Positions 37,305 through 46,327 of a DNA stretch of 64,000 nt are shown here, in pieces. Source of the DNA: Helicobacter fennelliae. GTDB taxonomy: Bacteria > Campylobacterota > Campylobacteria > Campylobacterales > Helicobacteraceae. The stretch lies in assembly GCF_900451005.1 (NCBI RefSeq), contig NZ_UGIB01000001.1, forward strand, positions 1,240,001 to 1,304,000, read 5' to 3'. The notes beneath the pieces are model-generated. The model did not search any database. It was not told where the DNA came from and was given only the letters and a program-made list of their open reading frames with translations. Both the position numbers and the translations under genes were made by a program. Within the stretch, counting starts at the first letter, position 1. Every line of letters begins with the position of its first letter.

Positions 37305-38558
37305 CTAATCCTGCTTGTATTCTTGTGCCATACTTTCGACTTCGGCGACAAAGTTTTCGAGCAATTCATTTTCTGGAAGTTTTTTGAGCACTTCGCCTTT
37401 TTTTATGATGAGTCCGGATTTGTTGCCAAATGCTATCGCAATATCAGCGTGTTTGGCTTCTCCTAAGGCATTTACAGCACAGCCCATGACACTGATTTGC
37501 AAAGGGGTTGTGATGTGTTTGAGTCTTGTTTCAACTTGCCTAACCATGCTGACAAGATCAGCTTCAATGCGCCCGCAAGTAGGGCAGGAGATAATTGTAA
37601 TGCCTTGTTTTTGACGCCCACTATATCGCAAAATAGCCCGAGCAAGCGCGATTTCTTGCTCTAATTCGCCTGTGATAGAGCAGCGCATCGTATCGCCAAT
37701 GCCCTCCATAAGTAAGCCTCCAAGTGCCATTGAGGACTTGATAGTGGAGTGAAACATCGTGCCTGCTTCTGTAACGCCCAGATGAAAGGGGTATTCTACA
37801 AGCGGGCGCAACCCACGATACGCAGCCATTGTGCGCTCTACATCGCTTGCTTTGAGCGAGACTTTGATATTGTTAAAGCCAAAATCTTCCAAAAGCTTGA
37901 TGTTATACAGCGCAGATTCTATCATTCCTTTTGGTGTAGGACCATATTTTTGCTCAAATTGCTTCTCTAAGCTTCCTCCATTGACGCCGATACGAATGGG
38001 AATCTTGCGCTCATTGCACGCATGAGCCACGGCTTTGATTTTTTCTTTTGAGCCTATATTGCCCGGATTAATGCGTATGCAATCCACAGATTCTGCGGCG
38101 ATGAGGGCGTATTCATAGCGGAAATGAATGTCTGAGACAAGCGGGAGAGGCGAGACTTTTTTGAGCTCTTTGAGTGCGTGTGCGTCTTTGAGATCACTTA
38201 CAGCCACGCGCACGATGTCAGCTCCTGCGAGAGCGAGTCTATCAAGTTGGGCTTTGGTGGCTTGTATATCGCGCGTTTTGGTAAAAGTCATACTTTGCAC
38301 TGAAATAGGCGCATCACCGCCAATGGCGACATTACCGACAAAAATTTGCTTTGTTTTGTAGCGCGGATGGAGAGTGGAGCGGGCAGAATGAGTGGAATGG
38401 GTAGAATGGGTAGAGGAAGCAGAATGAGTAGAATCAGTAGTCGCAAATTGCGCAGAATCTAATGCAGAATCTTGCCTAGAATCTACCTTAGATTCTGCAT
38501 TGTGCGCGGGGTTTGTAGTGTTTGTGTTGGCAGTATTTGTGTTTTGTTGTTGAGCCAT
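37305..38558 (-). CDS. ispG: (E)-4-hydroxy-3-methylbut-2-enyl-diphosphate synthase with repetitive N-terminal extension
   Basis: IspG is the iron-sulfur enzyme of the penultimate step of the non-mevalonate isoprenoid pathway. The catalytic core starts near residue 65 ([20 protein letters not shown]). It has [49 protein letters not shown] and the cluster cysteines in ISCPTCGR and [15 protein letters not shown]. Residues 1-64 are an extra low-complexity segment of Asn/Thr, LDSAQ and THS units, coded partly by a 9-base tandem repeat. The ATG has AAAGGA at correct spacing, so the extension is probably translated. It is absent from typical IspG. Confidence 0.94.
   Translation of the reverse strand: MAQQQNTNTANTNTTNPAHNAESKVDSRQDSALDSAQFATTDSTHSASSTHSTHSTHSARSTLHPRYKTKQIFVGNVAIGGDAPISVQSMTFTKTRDIQATKAQLDRLALAGADIVRVAVSDLKDAHALKELKKVSPLPLVSDIHFRYEYALIAAESVDCIRINPGNIGSKEKIKAVAHACNERKIPIRIGVNGGSLEKQFEQKYGPTPKGMIESALYNIKLLEDFGFNNIKVSLKASDVERTMAAYRGLRPLVEYPFHLGVTEAGTMFHSTIKSSMALGGLLMEGIGDTMRCSITGELEQEIALARAILRYSGRQKQGITIISCPTCGRIEADLVSMVRQVETRLKHITTPLQISVMGCAVNALGEAKHADIAIAFGNKSGLIIKKGEVLKKLPENELLENFVAEVESMAQEYKQD
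38382..38440. repeat. 9-base tandem repeat in ispG 5' end
   Basis: About six imperfect copies of (A/G)GTAGAATGG code for Thr-His-Ser triplets on the minus strand. The unit is a multiple of three, so changes in copy number keep the frame. Confidence 0.7.
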
Positions 38559-38677
38559 ATTATTCCTTTAAATTGTTTGATATGGTGGTGTTTTAGGCAT
38601 TAAAATTTTGTGATTATATAGCAAACAGAGTAAAACTTTGATATTTAGTGTGCTAAAATTAATCAAAAAGTAAAAAA

Positions 38678-39049
38678 ATGCACGAATATTCAGTGGTGAA
38701 TGATTTATTAGAACAATGCGATATGTATGCTAGAGATAATAACGCACTTTGTGTGGAGCGCATTATTATAAGCATAGGAGAAAGAAGCGCGATAGAGCCT
38801 TCGCTTTTGTTGAGTGCATTTGAGACATTTAAGCAAGAGAGTAGATTCTGTGCAAAGGCAGAGCTTGAGATACAGATCCAAAAAGTCAAACTGCAATGTT
38901 ATGATTGTGGTGCGGAGTTTGAAGTGGAGGCGTTGGATTATGCAAGCTGTAAGCAATGTGGCACACAAAATGTCAAAATCATCGCCGGATCTGATATGCT
39001 TCTTTTGAGTATAGAAATGAATGTAGAAGACAATGTAGAAAATATGTGA
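38678..39049 (+). CDS. hypA: hydrogenase/urease nickel-insertion protein HypA
   Basis: HypA delivers nickel to [NiFe]-hydrogenase and, in Helicobacter, to urease. The N-terminal MHE motif (MHEYSVV) binds nickel and the zinc site is formed by CYDCG and CKQCG, 15-20 residues apart. Length 123 is normal. The ribosome site is weak. It starts the conserved cluster hypA / coiled-coil gene / lpxB / greA / dut. Confidence 0.95.
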   Translation: MHEYSVVNDLLEQCDMYARDNNALCVERIIISIGERSAIEPSLLLSAFETFKQESRFCAKAELEIQIQKVKLQCYDCGAEFEVEALDYASCKQCGTQNVKIIAGSDMLLLSIEMNVEDNVENM

Positions 39050-39081
39050 AGCTAGAATGCGAAATTAAGTTAGGAAAGAAT

Positions 39082-39900
39082 ATGGAAAAACATAACGCTA
39101 ATCAAATACAGCAAGAAGTGCTAAAAGAAATCGCCAAAAAATCAGATACGATAGGCTTGCAAGACATCAAAGAGGGTTGGGAGATTATGAGTGCTATCAA
39201 AATAAAAAGCGATACTTTTGCCAAAGAAATCAAAAGTTATAAAGATGAAATCAATGCTTTGCAAAATCAGCTCAAAACAATGCGCAAAACCATCAAAACA
39301 ACCCAGCAGCAACTCCTTACCCTCGAATCCCAAAAGCAAGCAACCACTGAGGAGCTTCAATCTTTGCAAAAAGACTTCAATATAAAAAAAATCCAAGCCC
39401 AGAGCAAAACCCAGCACCAAAAAATCCAAGAAAATCGCTCTGCAATCCTGCCCGGCGCACTCAAAAATGTTGAAATCTATCTTAAAGATGGCTCAATCAC
39501 CAAAGCAAAACCCGCGCAAAAAGTTTTTGGCGAGGATTTGTATAAAAAATACAGAGTCGAACTCAAAGAAAATCGAGTTTTAAAAAATAAAATCTCTGAA
39601 TTAGAGCTTGAAAACAAGCGACTTGAGATAGAGCTTAGAGATTTTTATGCTGAATTGCAGCTTGAAGGTATAGGCGCGCTAGAGCCACTACATAAGATAC
39701 ACAAAGAAATCACACACCAAAACCAGCAGTCAAATACCACAGCTTCAAGCTTTACACATCTTTTGGATTTGGAATTACAACTCTCTAAGCAACTCTCCAA
39801 ACACCCTTCCAAATATCAGCAAAAAACACCCCAAACTGATACAATCCAATCGCTTGCTACATTAAATACGCATTCAGATACACATCAGGATAAACAATGA
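39082..39900 (+). CDS. coiled-coil protein conserved in Helicobacter between hypA and lpxB
   Basis: The 272-residue soluble protein is unrecognised at domain level. Residues about 30-110 (KSYKDEINALQNQLKTMRKT and following) and 150-195 (ENRVLKNKISELELENKRLEIE) are strongly predicted coiled coils. They are separated by a short globular stretch (SAILPGALKNVEIYLKDGS). The tail is Gln/Thr/Ser-rich. I chose ATG 39082 because AGGAAAG lies upstream; a GTG at 39046 overlaps the hypA stop but has no ribosome site. A gene in this place exists in H. pylori. The lpxB start overlaps its stop by four bases. Confidence 0.75.
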   Translation: MEKHNANQIQQEVLKEIAKKSDTIGLQDIKEGWEIMSAIKIKSDTFAKEIKSYKDEINALQNQLKTMRKTIKTTQQQLLTLESQKQATTEELQSLQKDFNIKKIQAQSKTQHQKIQENRSAILPGALKNVEIYLKDGSITKAKPAQKVFGEDLYKKYRVELKENRVLKNKISELELENKRLEIELRDFYAELQLEGIGALEPLHKIHKEITHQNQQSNTTASSFTHLLDLELQLSKQLSKHPSKYQQKTPQTDTIQSLATLNTHSDTHQDKQ

Positions 39901-40961
39901 AACTGCTTGTGAGCGCATTAGAGCCAAGCTCAAATCTGCATTTAAAGTCATTAGTAAAATATTTAGGCAAAGATATTGAATTTATAGGGATTTTTGATGA
40001 GAGTTTGAGTGCGTTTGGCACGCCTTTGTATAGCCCAAAAGATTTTTCTGTAATGGGGTTTGTTGATGTGGCAAAAAAATTATCGTTTTTTTGGCAGGCA
40101 CACAAGCAAATGTGTGATCTCGCACATAGCGCAGACAAAATACTTCTTATGGATTCTTCCTCGTTTCACATTCCTTTGGCTAAAAAGATCAAATCACTTC
40201 ACATGCACGCGCCCGTGTATTATTATATTTTGCCGCAAGTGTGGGCGTGGAAAAAATGGCGCGCCAAAGGCATTTGGCAGCATTGTGATGCATTGCTTGC
40301 GATTTTGCCATTTGAGGTGGATCTCTATCCGTCCAAAGCACGATATGTAGGACACCCATTGCTTGATGAGATTCCAGAATCTAGGGTAAATACAAAAGGC
40401 AGTGGCGTGGTTTTTATGCCCGGAAGCAGAAAGGGCGAAATTAGGCGCATTTTTCCGGAATTTCAAAAAGTGGCAAAATCTTTAGGCAGAATCCAAAAAA
40501 CGCTTGTTGTGCCACCATATTTTCAAACCCAGAATCTAGAATCTATTTATGGCGATATAAGCGATTTTGAAGTGTGCTTTGATAGCAAAGAAGCTTTGTG
40601 GAATGCAGAATTTGCTTTTATTTGCTCAGGCACTGCGACACTAGAATCCGCGCTTATTGGGACGCCATTTGTGCTTGGTTACAGAGCAGCGACACTTGAT
40701 TATTATATCGCGAGAAGTTTTGTGCGTTTGCACTACATAGGATTGGCAAATATTTTTTTTAACGCGCTCAATAAAGAGCCACCCGGAAATGGCGCAAGTG
40801 CTATGCATATCGAGCTTATCCAAGAAAACCTCACAGCCAAAAATTTGCTTGAAGCTTATCAAAGCTTTGATAGAGAAAAGTTTTATACACATGCTTTGCA
40901 GTTGAGATCTTATCTCAAATATGGCAGTGCTGTAAATGTTGCAAATATTTTAAGGGGTTAA
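39897..40961 (+). CDS. lpxB: lipid-A-disaccharide synthase
   Basis: LpxB joins UDP-2,3-diacylglucosamine and lipid X into the lipid A disaccharide at the inner membrane. The sequence has the GT19 hallmarks YYILPQVWAWKKWRAKGI, CDALLAILPFE, YVGHPLLDE, FMPGSRKGEIRR and FICSGTATLESAL. Length 354 is typical. It overlaps the preceding gene by four bases and ends 40 bases before greA. Other LPS genes (gmhA, hldE, hldD) are at the right end of the window. Confidence 0.95.
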   Translation: MKLLVSALEPSSNLHLKSLVKYLGKDIEFIGIFDESLSAFGTPLYSPKDFSVMGFVDVAKKLSFFWQAHKQMCDLAHSADKILLMDSSSFHIPLAKKIKSLHMHAPVYYYILPQVWAWKKWRAKGIWQHCDALLAILPFEVDLYPSKARYVGHPLLDEIPESRVNTKGSGVVFMPGSRKGEIRRIFPEFQKVAKSLGRIQKTLVVPPYFQTQNLESIYGDISDFEVCFDSKEALWNAEFAFICSGTATLESALIGTPFVLGYRAATLDYYIARSFVRLHYIGLANIFFNALNKEPPGNGASAMHIELIQENLTAKNLLEAYQSFDREKFYTHALQLRSYLKYGSAVNVANILRG

Positions 40962-40972
40962 AAGATTTTTGG

Positions 40973-40978
40973 TATGAT
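40973..40978 (+). promoter_or_regulatory. -10-like TATGAT for greA
   Basis: GGTATGATTAG lies 24 bases before the greA start, suggesting that greA and downstream genes have their own promoter inside the cluster. Confidence 0.45.
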
Positions 40979-41001
40979 TAGGTTTTTATTTAGGAGTTTT
41001 T

Positions 41002-41493
41002 ATGCAACCAATGAGCCCTTATGGATATGACAAAGTCTGTGCTGAATTAAAACATCTCAAAGAAGTTGAGCGTCCAAATATCGTCAAAGAAATCGATATA
41101 GCGCGATCGCATGGGGATTTGAAAGAAAACGCAGAATACCACGCCGCCAAAGAGCGACAGCTTTTTATCGAAGCAAGGATTAATGACCTTAGTCAGATTC
41201 TCGCGCAAGCTCAAGTTATAGATCCTGCGACTTTAGCGCATGATAAAGTGAGCTTTGGAAGCACGATTGAGATTTTGGATTTGGATTCTGACAAAAAAAT
41301 GACTTATACGATAGTAGGCGGAGTGGAGAGCGATCCTGCGCGCGGGCTTATTTCATTTGCTTCACCCATAGCCAAAGCACTTATAGGCAAAAGTGTAGGC
41401 GATGAGGTAACAATCACCCTTCCACGAGGCGAGAGTGATTTTGAGATTTTAAAAGTATATTATAAGCCAATCACATTTGATAATAAGGAATAG
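41002..41493 (+). CDS. greA: transcription elongation factor GreA
   Basis: GreA rescues stalled RNA polymerase by stimulating transcript cleavage. The 163-residue protein has the N-terminal coiled coil with the basic-acidic tip SHGDLKENAEYHAAKERQ and the C-terminal FKBP-like domain ending GDEVTITLPRGESDFEILKV. A TTAGGAG site precedes the ATG. It is followed by dut after three bases. Confidence 0.96.
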   Translation: MQPMSPYGYDKVCAELKHLKEVERPNIVKEIDIARSHGDLKENAEYHAAKERQLFIEARINDLSQILAQAQVIDPATLAHDKVSFGSTIEILDLDSDKKMTYTIVGGVESDPARGLISFASPIAKALIGKSVGDEVTITLPRGESDFEILKVYYKPITFDNKE

Positions 41494-41496
41494 AGT

Positions 41497-41949
41497 ATGC
41501 CTAATATGCCTGTCTTAAAAATCAAGCGATTGCACGCAGATGCGATAATGCCAAAATACCAAACAGAAGGTGCAGCGGGCTTTGATTTGCACGCGCTAGA
41601 ATCTCTTGTGCTTCAAGCAGGCAAAAGGGTAGCTGTAAAAACAGGGCTTGCTATTGAGATCCCAAAAGGCTATGAACTACAAATTAGACCACGAAGCGGG
41701 CTAGCTATAAATCATGGCATAAGCGTGCTTAACACACCCGGCACTATTGATTGTGATTATCGAGGCGAAATTATGGTGATTCTTATCAATCATTCTCAGG
41801 AGGATTTTCATATCCATAAGCATGATAGAATCGCTCAAGCAGTGCTGAATATCGCCCCGCAAGCCACACTCAAAGAAGTCCAAACTCTCTCACAAAGCGA
41901 ACGTGGCGAAAAAGGCTTTGGTAGTAGTGGCATAAAACATAAGGAGTAA
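41497..41949 (+). CDS. dut: deoxyuridine 5'-triphosphate nucleotidohydrolase
   Basis: dUTPase removes dUTP and supplies dUMP for thymidylate synthesis. Motifs of the trimeric family are in order: GAAGFDLHA, RPRSGLAINHG, GTIDCDYRGEI, DRIAQAVL and the C-terminal GFGSSG that closes over the active site. Length 150 is normal. The stop is two bases before the next gene. Confidence 0.96.
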   Translation: MPNMPVLKIKRLHADAIMPKYQTEGAAGFDLHALESLVLQAGKRVAVKTGLAIEIPKGYELQIRPRSGLAINHGISVLNTPGTIDCDYRGEIMVILINHSQEDFHIHKHDRIAQAVLNIAPQATLKEVQTLSQSERGEKGFGSSGIKHKE

Positions 41950-41951
41950 AA

Positions 41952-42614
41952 ATGGCGATTAATAATGATTTGCAAGTGATCAAAAAAGAATTTGAAAATG
42001 ATGAAAAGATTTTAGAGAGCGCATTTAGGATTGAGCGGTTTTTTAAGAAATACAAATATATTTTGATTGTCGTTGTGCTAGTGCTTGTGCTATGGGGCGT
42101 GTATATAGGCGTGTATTCGTTTTTGGAGGAAAAAAAGGCTGCTGAAATCAATGAGATTTATAGAGAATTAACACAATCGCCAAATAATGAAGTATTGCGC
42201 CAATCGCTAAAAGACAAAGCCCCAGAGTTGTATGATTTGTTTTTGTATGCGCAAATAATACAGCTAGCAAATACCCAGAATCTAAATGGATCAAATCTCG
42301 ATTTTGAAGCGTTGCAAAATTCATCAAATCAAATTGTCAAAGAAATCGCAGAATACGAAATAGCTTCAAAAAGCCAAGATAGCGCAAAGCTTGATGCAAT
42401 AGATTCTGCTTTTGGTGATTTGGCAAAGATTCAAGAGGCGTATTTGGCAATCAAAGCGCAAGATATAACCAAAGCACGAAAGATTCTTAGCACTATTCCA
42501 AAAGATTCTCAAATGGCAGGAAATGCCGAGCTTTTGAGGCATTATGGTATCACGACAATGCCTTTAGAATCAAACGATATGAGTATCGAAGAAATCGCTC
42601 CTGCCAAAAAGTAA
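41952..42614 (+). CDS. YfgM-like single-pass membrane protein with TPR-like domain
   Basis: The 220-residue protein has a cytoplasmic N-terminus, one transmembrane helix (about residues 37-58, YILIVVVLVLVLWGVYIGVYSF) and a helical periplasmic domain. This layout matches YfgM-type proteins, which assist secretion and envelope folding in E. coli, where yfgM precedes bamB. Here the next gene is a lipoprotein that could be a BamB analogue. Assignment rests on topology and context, not on a diagnostic motif. It begins two bases after dut. Confidence 0.55.
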   Translation: MAINNDLQVIKKEFENDEKILESAFRIERFFKKYKYILIVVVLVLVLWGVYIGVYSFLEEKKAAEINEIYRELTQSPNNEVLRQSLKDKAPELYDLFLYAQIIQLANTQNLNGSNLDFEALQNSSNQIVKEIAEYEIASKSQDSAKLDAIDSAFGDLAKIQEAYLAIKAQDITKARKILSTIPKDSQMAGNAELLRHYGITTMPLESNDMSIEEIAPAKK

Positions 42615-42678
42615 AAATAGCAAGCCCCAAAAGTGAGTCAATAAATGAACCAAAAATCAAATCTAAAGAGTCAAATAA

Positions 42679-43773
42679 ATGAATAAAATATATATCTTTT
42701 GTGTCGCGTTTGTTGTGTTTTTTGTCGTTGGCTGTGGAAGCAAAAAATATTATGAACCCACCGCAGTGAGCGGACAAATTATATTTGATCATTCTTTCAA
42801 ATCCCCAATCGATCAAAACAATCGCTATGCAGCCACGCTCAAAGATGGCTCTTTGCTGACACAAAATGGAATCATTCCCTACACAAAAGAGATCCCAAAA
42901 GATTCAAGGTTTTTAAACGAGTCAGGCGGGTATTATATTTTTGCAAAGGGTTGTGAGTTGCTGATACTGCTTAAATCAAGCATTTTAGATTCTCGTGTGT
43001 TTGATTCTGATGTATGCCAGATAAAAGAGACAAACACAATCTGCACGCAAGATGAAATCCAAGTCAAAAATGATTTTTGCGCGGTATCTGCAAGCATAAA
43101 GGGTGATTTGCTTGCTGTTGTCGGCACTGATAATTCATCGACTTTGTATAAGATTCCAGAAGGTGAGGTGAAATTTTCACAAAAAGGTTCATCAGTTATT
43201 GCTGTTAATCAGCTTGTAGCCGCACCTTTGTTTTTGGATACTTTGGTTGTTTTTCCGACTCTTGATGGCAAACTTTTGGTGGTGAGTATCCAAAACTTTG
43301 AAATCCAACGAAATATTATTTTAGGAGGCGATAAGTTTTTTAATAACATCATCTATCTAGGCGGTGATGATAGCAGAATCTTTGCAGCCACTTCAAAGAA
43401 ACTCATCTCAATTATTTCTGGTCAGGAGTTTAGCTATACTGCCGAGCTTATGGATGTATTTTTTGATAATCGCTACCTCTATGCGCTCACGCTTGAGGGC
43501 AGGGTGATCCAGCTTGATCATACATTGCGAGAGGTAAATGCGCTGAAGTTTCCATTTGCTTCATTGGAGGGCATCGTGATTGTCAATAATCATCTCTACA
43601 CTTACGAAAAACAAGGCGGGTATATTATTGACATTATGCTTGATGATTTTTCATACAAAGTGTATCGCGTGCAAGATATGTTTGGAAAGCCACTCAATAA
43701 CAAGCTGAATTTTTACACAAAAAATATATTTTATTATGACAGATATTATTTTGACTTCTCTAGGCTTCAATAA
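42679..43773 (+). CDS. lipoprotein with propeller-like repeats, possible BamB analogue
   Basis: The 364-residue protein has a lipoprotein signal (VVFFVVGC, Cys 19). The rest is beta-rich with recurring blocks such as LKDGSLLTQNGIIPY, IKGDLLAVVGTDNSSTLYKI, PTLDGKLLVVSIQNFEI and ALTLEGRVIQLDHTLREV, as expected for a propeller like BamB or PQQ-repeat proteins. A gene of this kind occupies the same place in H. pylori. Its stop overlaps coaX by one base (TAATG). The BamB idea is inference from repeats and the YfgM-like neighbour. Confidence 0.55.
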   Translation: MNKIYIFCVAFVVFFVVGCGSKKYYEPTAVSGQIIFDHSFKSPIDQNNRYAATLKDGSLLTQNGIIPYTKEIPKDSRFLNESGGYYIFAKGCELLILLKSSILDSRVFDSDVCQIKETNTICTQDEIQVKNDFCAVSASIKGDLLAVVGTDNSSTLYKIPEGEVKFSQKGSSVIAVNQLVAAPLFLDTLVVFPTLDGKLLVVSIQNFEIQRNIILGGDKFFNNIIYLGGDDSRIFAATSKKLISIISGQEFSYTAELMDVFFDNRYLYALTLEGRVIQLDHTLREVNALKFPFASLEGIVIVNNHLYTYEKQGGYIIDIMLDDFSYKVYRVQDMFGKPLNNKLNFYTKNIFYYDRYYFDFSRLQ

Positions 43774-44414
43774 TGGTGCTATGCGATATTGGAAATACAC
43801 ATTTTCATTTTTGGGATAATGGGCAGATTACACATATTTTGCCAAAGCATCTCAATAAGCACTTATTTGATCAAGAGATTTATTATATCAGTGTCAATAA
43901 GCAAAACGAAAAAATGCTTAATAAAACATTTAAAACCACTTATGATCTAGAATCTATCATCAATCTTCCGACAAAATATGTAGGGCTTGGCGTAGATAGA
44001 AAAGCAGCGTGCTTGTGTATAACAAATGGTGTCATCGTCGATGCAGGCAGTGCGATAACCATTGATGTGGTGGCAAATAGCAAACATCAGGGAGGATATA
44101 TTTTGCCCGGACTTAGCGAATTTATACAAGCCTATGGCAGAATCTCTCCAGCCCTCAAAACAAATATAAATTTTGGGCTTGAGCCAATCGAGCTTCCACT
44201 CAATACAAAAAACGCGATAACTTATGGCGTGCTAAAGAGCATTATCTTAACCATTCAAAACACTATCGGCTCACAAAGGGCGTATTTCACAGGTGGTGAT
44301 GGCAAATATCTTGCAAAATTTTTTACTCAAGCTATTTATGATGAAACCCTTGTATTTAGAGGAATGCGAATATCTATCGAGCGCGCACTTGAGCGCAGAA
44401 GGAATCAAAAATGA
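43773..44414 (+). CDS. coaX: type III pantothenate kinase
   Basis: CoaX phosphorylates pantothenate at the start of coenzyme A synthesis. Type III kinases belong to the ASKHA fold. The sequence has the N-terminal phosphate loop CDIGNTHFHF, VGLGVDRKAA, DAGSAITIDVV, GGYILPGL and TGGDGKYLAKF. Length 213 is short but usual for Helicobacter. It overlaps the preceding lipoprotein gene by one base and hisG by four. Confidence 0.93.
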   Translation: MVLCDIGNTHFHFWDNGQITHILPKHLNKHLFDQEIYYISVNKQNEKMLNKTFKTTYDLESIINLPTKYVGLGVDRKAACLCITNGVIVDAGSAITIDVVANSKHQGGYILPGLSEFIQAYGRISPALKTNINFGLEPIELPLNTKNAITYGVLKSIILTIQNTIGSQRAYFTGGDGKYLAKFFTQAIYDETLVFRGMRISIERALERRRNQK

Positions 44415-45019
44415 TTAAAATTGCTTTACCAAAAGGACGCATCGCAAAAGAATCTTTGGAGATTTTTTCGAGGATTTTTGAGACAAAGATTGAGTTTGAT
44501 GACAGGAAGCTTATCTTAGAGAAGCATAATTTTTTGTTTATGCTTGTGCGTAGTCAAGATGTGGCAACTTATGTGTATCATCAAGCCGCTGATATTGGCA
44601 TTGTCGGGCTTGATGTGCTAGAAGAGCACCCGCTCAAAGTGGTAAAACTTATGAATTTAAATATAGGAAAATGTCGCGTAGTTGTTGGAGCGCGCGCAGA
44701 TGGAGGGATTGACTATCTTAAGCCTAGAATCAAAATCGCTACAAAAATGCCTCATATCACCCTGCGCTATTTTTCGCAAAAAGCCATTCCAGTTGATGTC
44801 ATCAAGCTGTATGGCTCTATCGAGCTCGCGCCTTTGGTGGGGCTATCTGATGGGATTGTGGATATTGTCGAGACAGGCGATACAATGCGACAAAATAATC
44901 TCATCGAGGTTGAAAAAATAATGGATTCTAGCGCGCATTTGATTTGCAATCTCAATAGTTTTTATGCGAAAAAAAATGAGATTCTAAGCCTATGCGCAAA
45001 AATACAAAAAGAGCTTTAG
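44411..45019 (+). CDS. hisG: ATP phosphoribosyltransferase, short form
   Basis: HisG catalyses the first step of histidine synthesis. The 202-residue protein has IALPKGRIAKESLEIF, AADIGIVGLDVLEE and the PRPP loop region VDIVETGDTMRQNNLIEVE, and it stops before the C-terminal regulatory domain of the long form. Short-form HisG needs the HisZ subunit for activity and feedback control, and no hisZ is in the window. It overlaps coaX by four bases and is the last gene of this run. Confidence 0.94.
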   Translation: MIKIALPKGRIAKESLEIFSRIFETKIEFDDRKLILEKHNFLFMLVRSQDVATYVYHQAADIGIVGLDVLEEHPLKVVKLMNLNIGKCRVVVGARADGGIDYLKPRIKIATKMPHITLRYFSQKAIPVDVIKLYGSIELAPLVGLSDGIVDIVETGDTMRQNNLIEVEKIMDSSAHLICNLNSFYAKKNEILSLCAKIQKEL

Positions 45020-45350
45020 ATTCTCCTTTGACTTTGGGTAGAATCTACAATAAATTATTTCTAAGGTTTTGATAAATATTTTATATTGCGACTTTTTGCT
45101 TTGCTATTTGAGTGGGTAACAAATAAAAAATCTAGAAAAATTTTTCATTGTAAAACAAAGTAAAACAAAACCAGCATTTATCAGAATCTAAAATTCTCTC
45201 TCTTTTTTTTTTTGATTGCCACAGCTCTAAGGGGTTTTGCAATGACGATCGAAGTAGATTCTGTGTTTTTCTTTATTGTTTTTGGATTCTGCGACAAGCC
45301 TAAGATATGATAATCAACCACTTGCAATAACAATCGCTAATCTTTCTTTA
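45020..45350. other. 331-base gap with T11 and one hairpin unit
   Basis: No gene is seen between convergent hisG and the solute-binding lipoprotein gene. It holds a run of 11 T (45203-45213) directly followed by a hairpin-family unit (45215-45243). Confidence 0.6.
45215..45243 (-). repeat. intergenic hairpin family, unit 4 (degenerate)
   Basis: Read on the minus strand: ATTGC-AA-AACCCCTTAGAGCT-GTG-GCAAT. The outer stem is perfect. The inner arm has lost most pairing compared with the AGCCCT/AGGGCT form at 11989. Confidence 0.55.
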
Positions 45351-46157
45351 TTATTCTTGATTATAAAGCAAATTTTCAGCACCGAGTTCTTTTCCATAAA
45401 ATGGCTGCAAGGAAGCCTCATAAATCTGCATAAAAAACCCGTCTTTTTGGAGTGTATCCATTTCTTGATTTATCCATTTCAAAAGTGCCTTATCGCCCTT
45501 TTTGACTGCTGGGGCTATCATATAGTCATCGCCCAAGATTGGGATTGAGATTTTGAATTGTGGATTCTGGCGCACCCACGCAAACGCTGTGGCATTGAGT
45601 ATGGCGACATTGATATTTCTGTCTTTTTGGAGTTTATCAAGGCATTCTTGCACGTTATCAAATTTGATAAGCTCGATGTTTGGGTAATTTGTCGTGAAAT
45701 AATCCTCTAGCACAGTGTTTTTCTTTATCGCAAGTGGTGAGTCAAGCAAATCCTGCATACCTGAAGGATCGCTGTAATGATTGACAATGCTAATAGCGAC
45801 TTTCATATATGGCGTGCCAAAATCCACGCGCGCTTCATCGCCACTGCGCGGTATAAAAGTCGCAAGCACAAGATCGACTTGATTAGATTCTAGTGAGGAG
45901 GCGCGCTCATTTGGAGAGATGATGATAAGCTCGGCTTTTGACTCATCGCCAAGTAGATCTTTGGCGATTTTTTTGGCAAGCTTTATCTCAAACCCATCAA
46001 GCTCGCCATTTTCATTGATATAGGCAATGGGCGGAACTTTTTCGGATACGCCTATGCGGATTTTGTCTTTTGACTTGATATGATTAAGGCTATTTCCCTC
46101 GCAGCCAAGCGATACAAATAACACAAACACAACGCACAAAATCCGAAAAATACTCAT
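45351..46157 (-). CDS. amino-acid-type ABC transporter solute-binding lipoprotein
   Basis: The 268-residue family-3 binding protein has a lipobox (FVSLGC, Cys 19). The fold signature follows: IRIGVSEKVPPIAYINENGELDGFEIKLAKKIA, then VDLVLATFIPRSGDEARVDFGTPYM. It is like the surface amino-acid-binding lipoproteins of Campylobacter and Helicobacter. No permease or ATPase lies beside it, so the partner genes are elsewhere or it acts as an orphan receptor. The ribosome site is weak (AGGA). Confidence 0.85.
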   Translation of the reverse strand: MSIFRILCVVFVLFVSLGCEGNSLNHIKSKDKIRIGVSEKVPPIAYINENGELDGFEIKLAKKIAKDLLGDESKAELIIISPNERASSLESNQVDLVLATFIPRSGDEARVDFGTPYMKVAISIVNHYSDPSGMQDLLDSPLAIKKNTVLEDYFTTNYPNIELIKFDNVQECLDKLQKDRNINVAILNATAFAWVRQNPQFKISIPILGDDYMIAPAVKKGDKALLKWINQEMDTLQKDGFFMQIYEASLQPFYGKELGAENLLYNQE

Positions 46158-46327
46158 CTAGAATCCTGCTTCAAAGAATCAAAACGCGCTATTATACAAA
46201 AATAATTGTGAAAAAATGATAAAGAGGGCAAAGCCTAACTAAAGAATCCATAATGTTTGCATATAAATATTGTTGGATTTTCTTTATGGATTCTGAGTTT
46301 TAGGCTTAGAATGAGGATTCTTAAATC

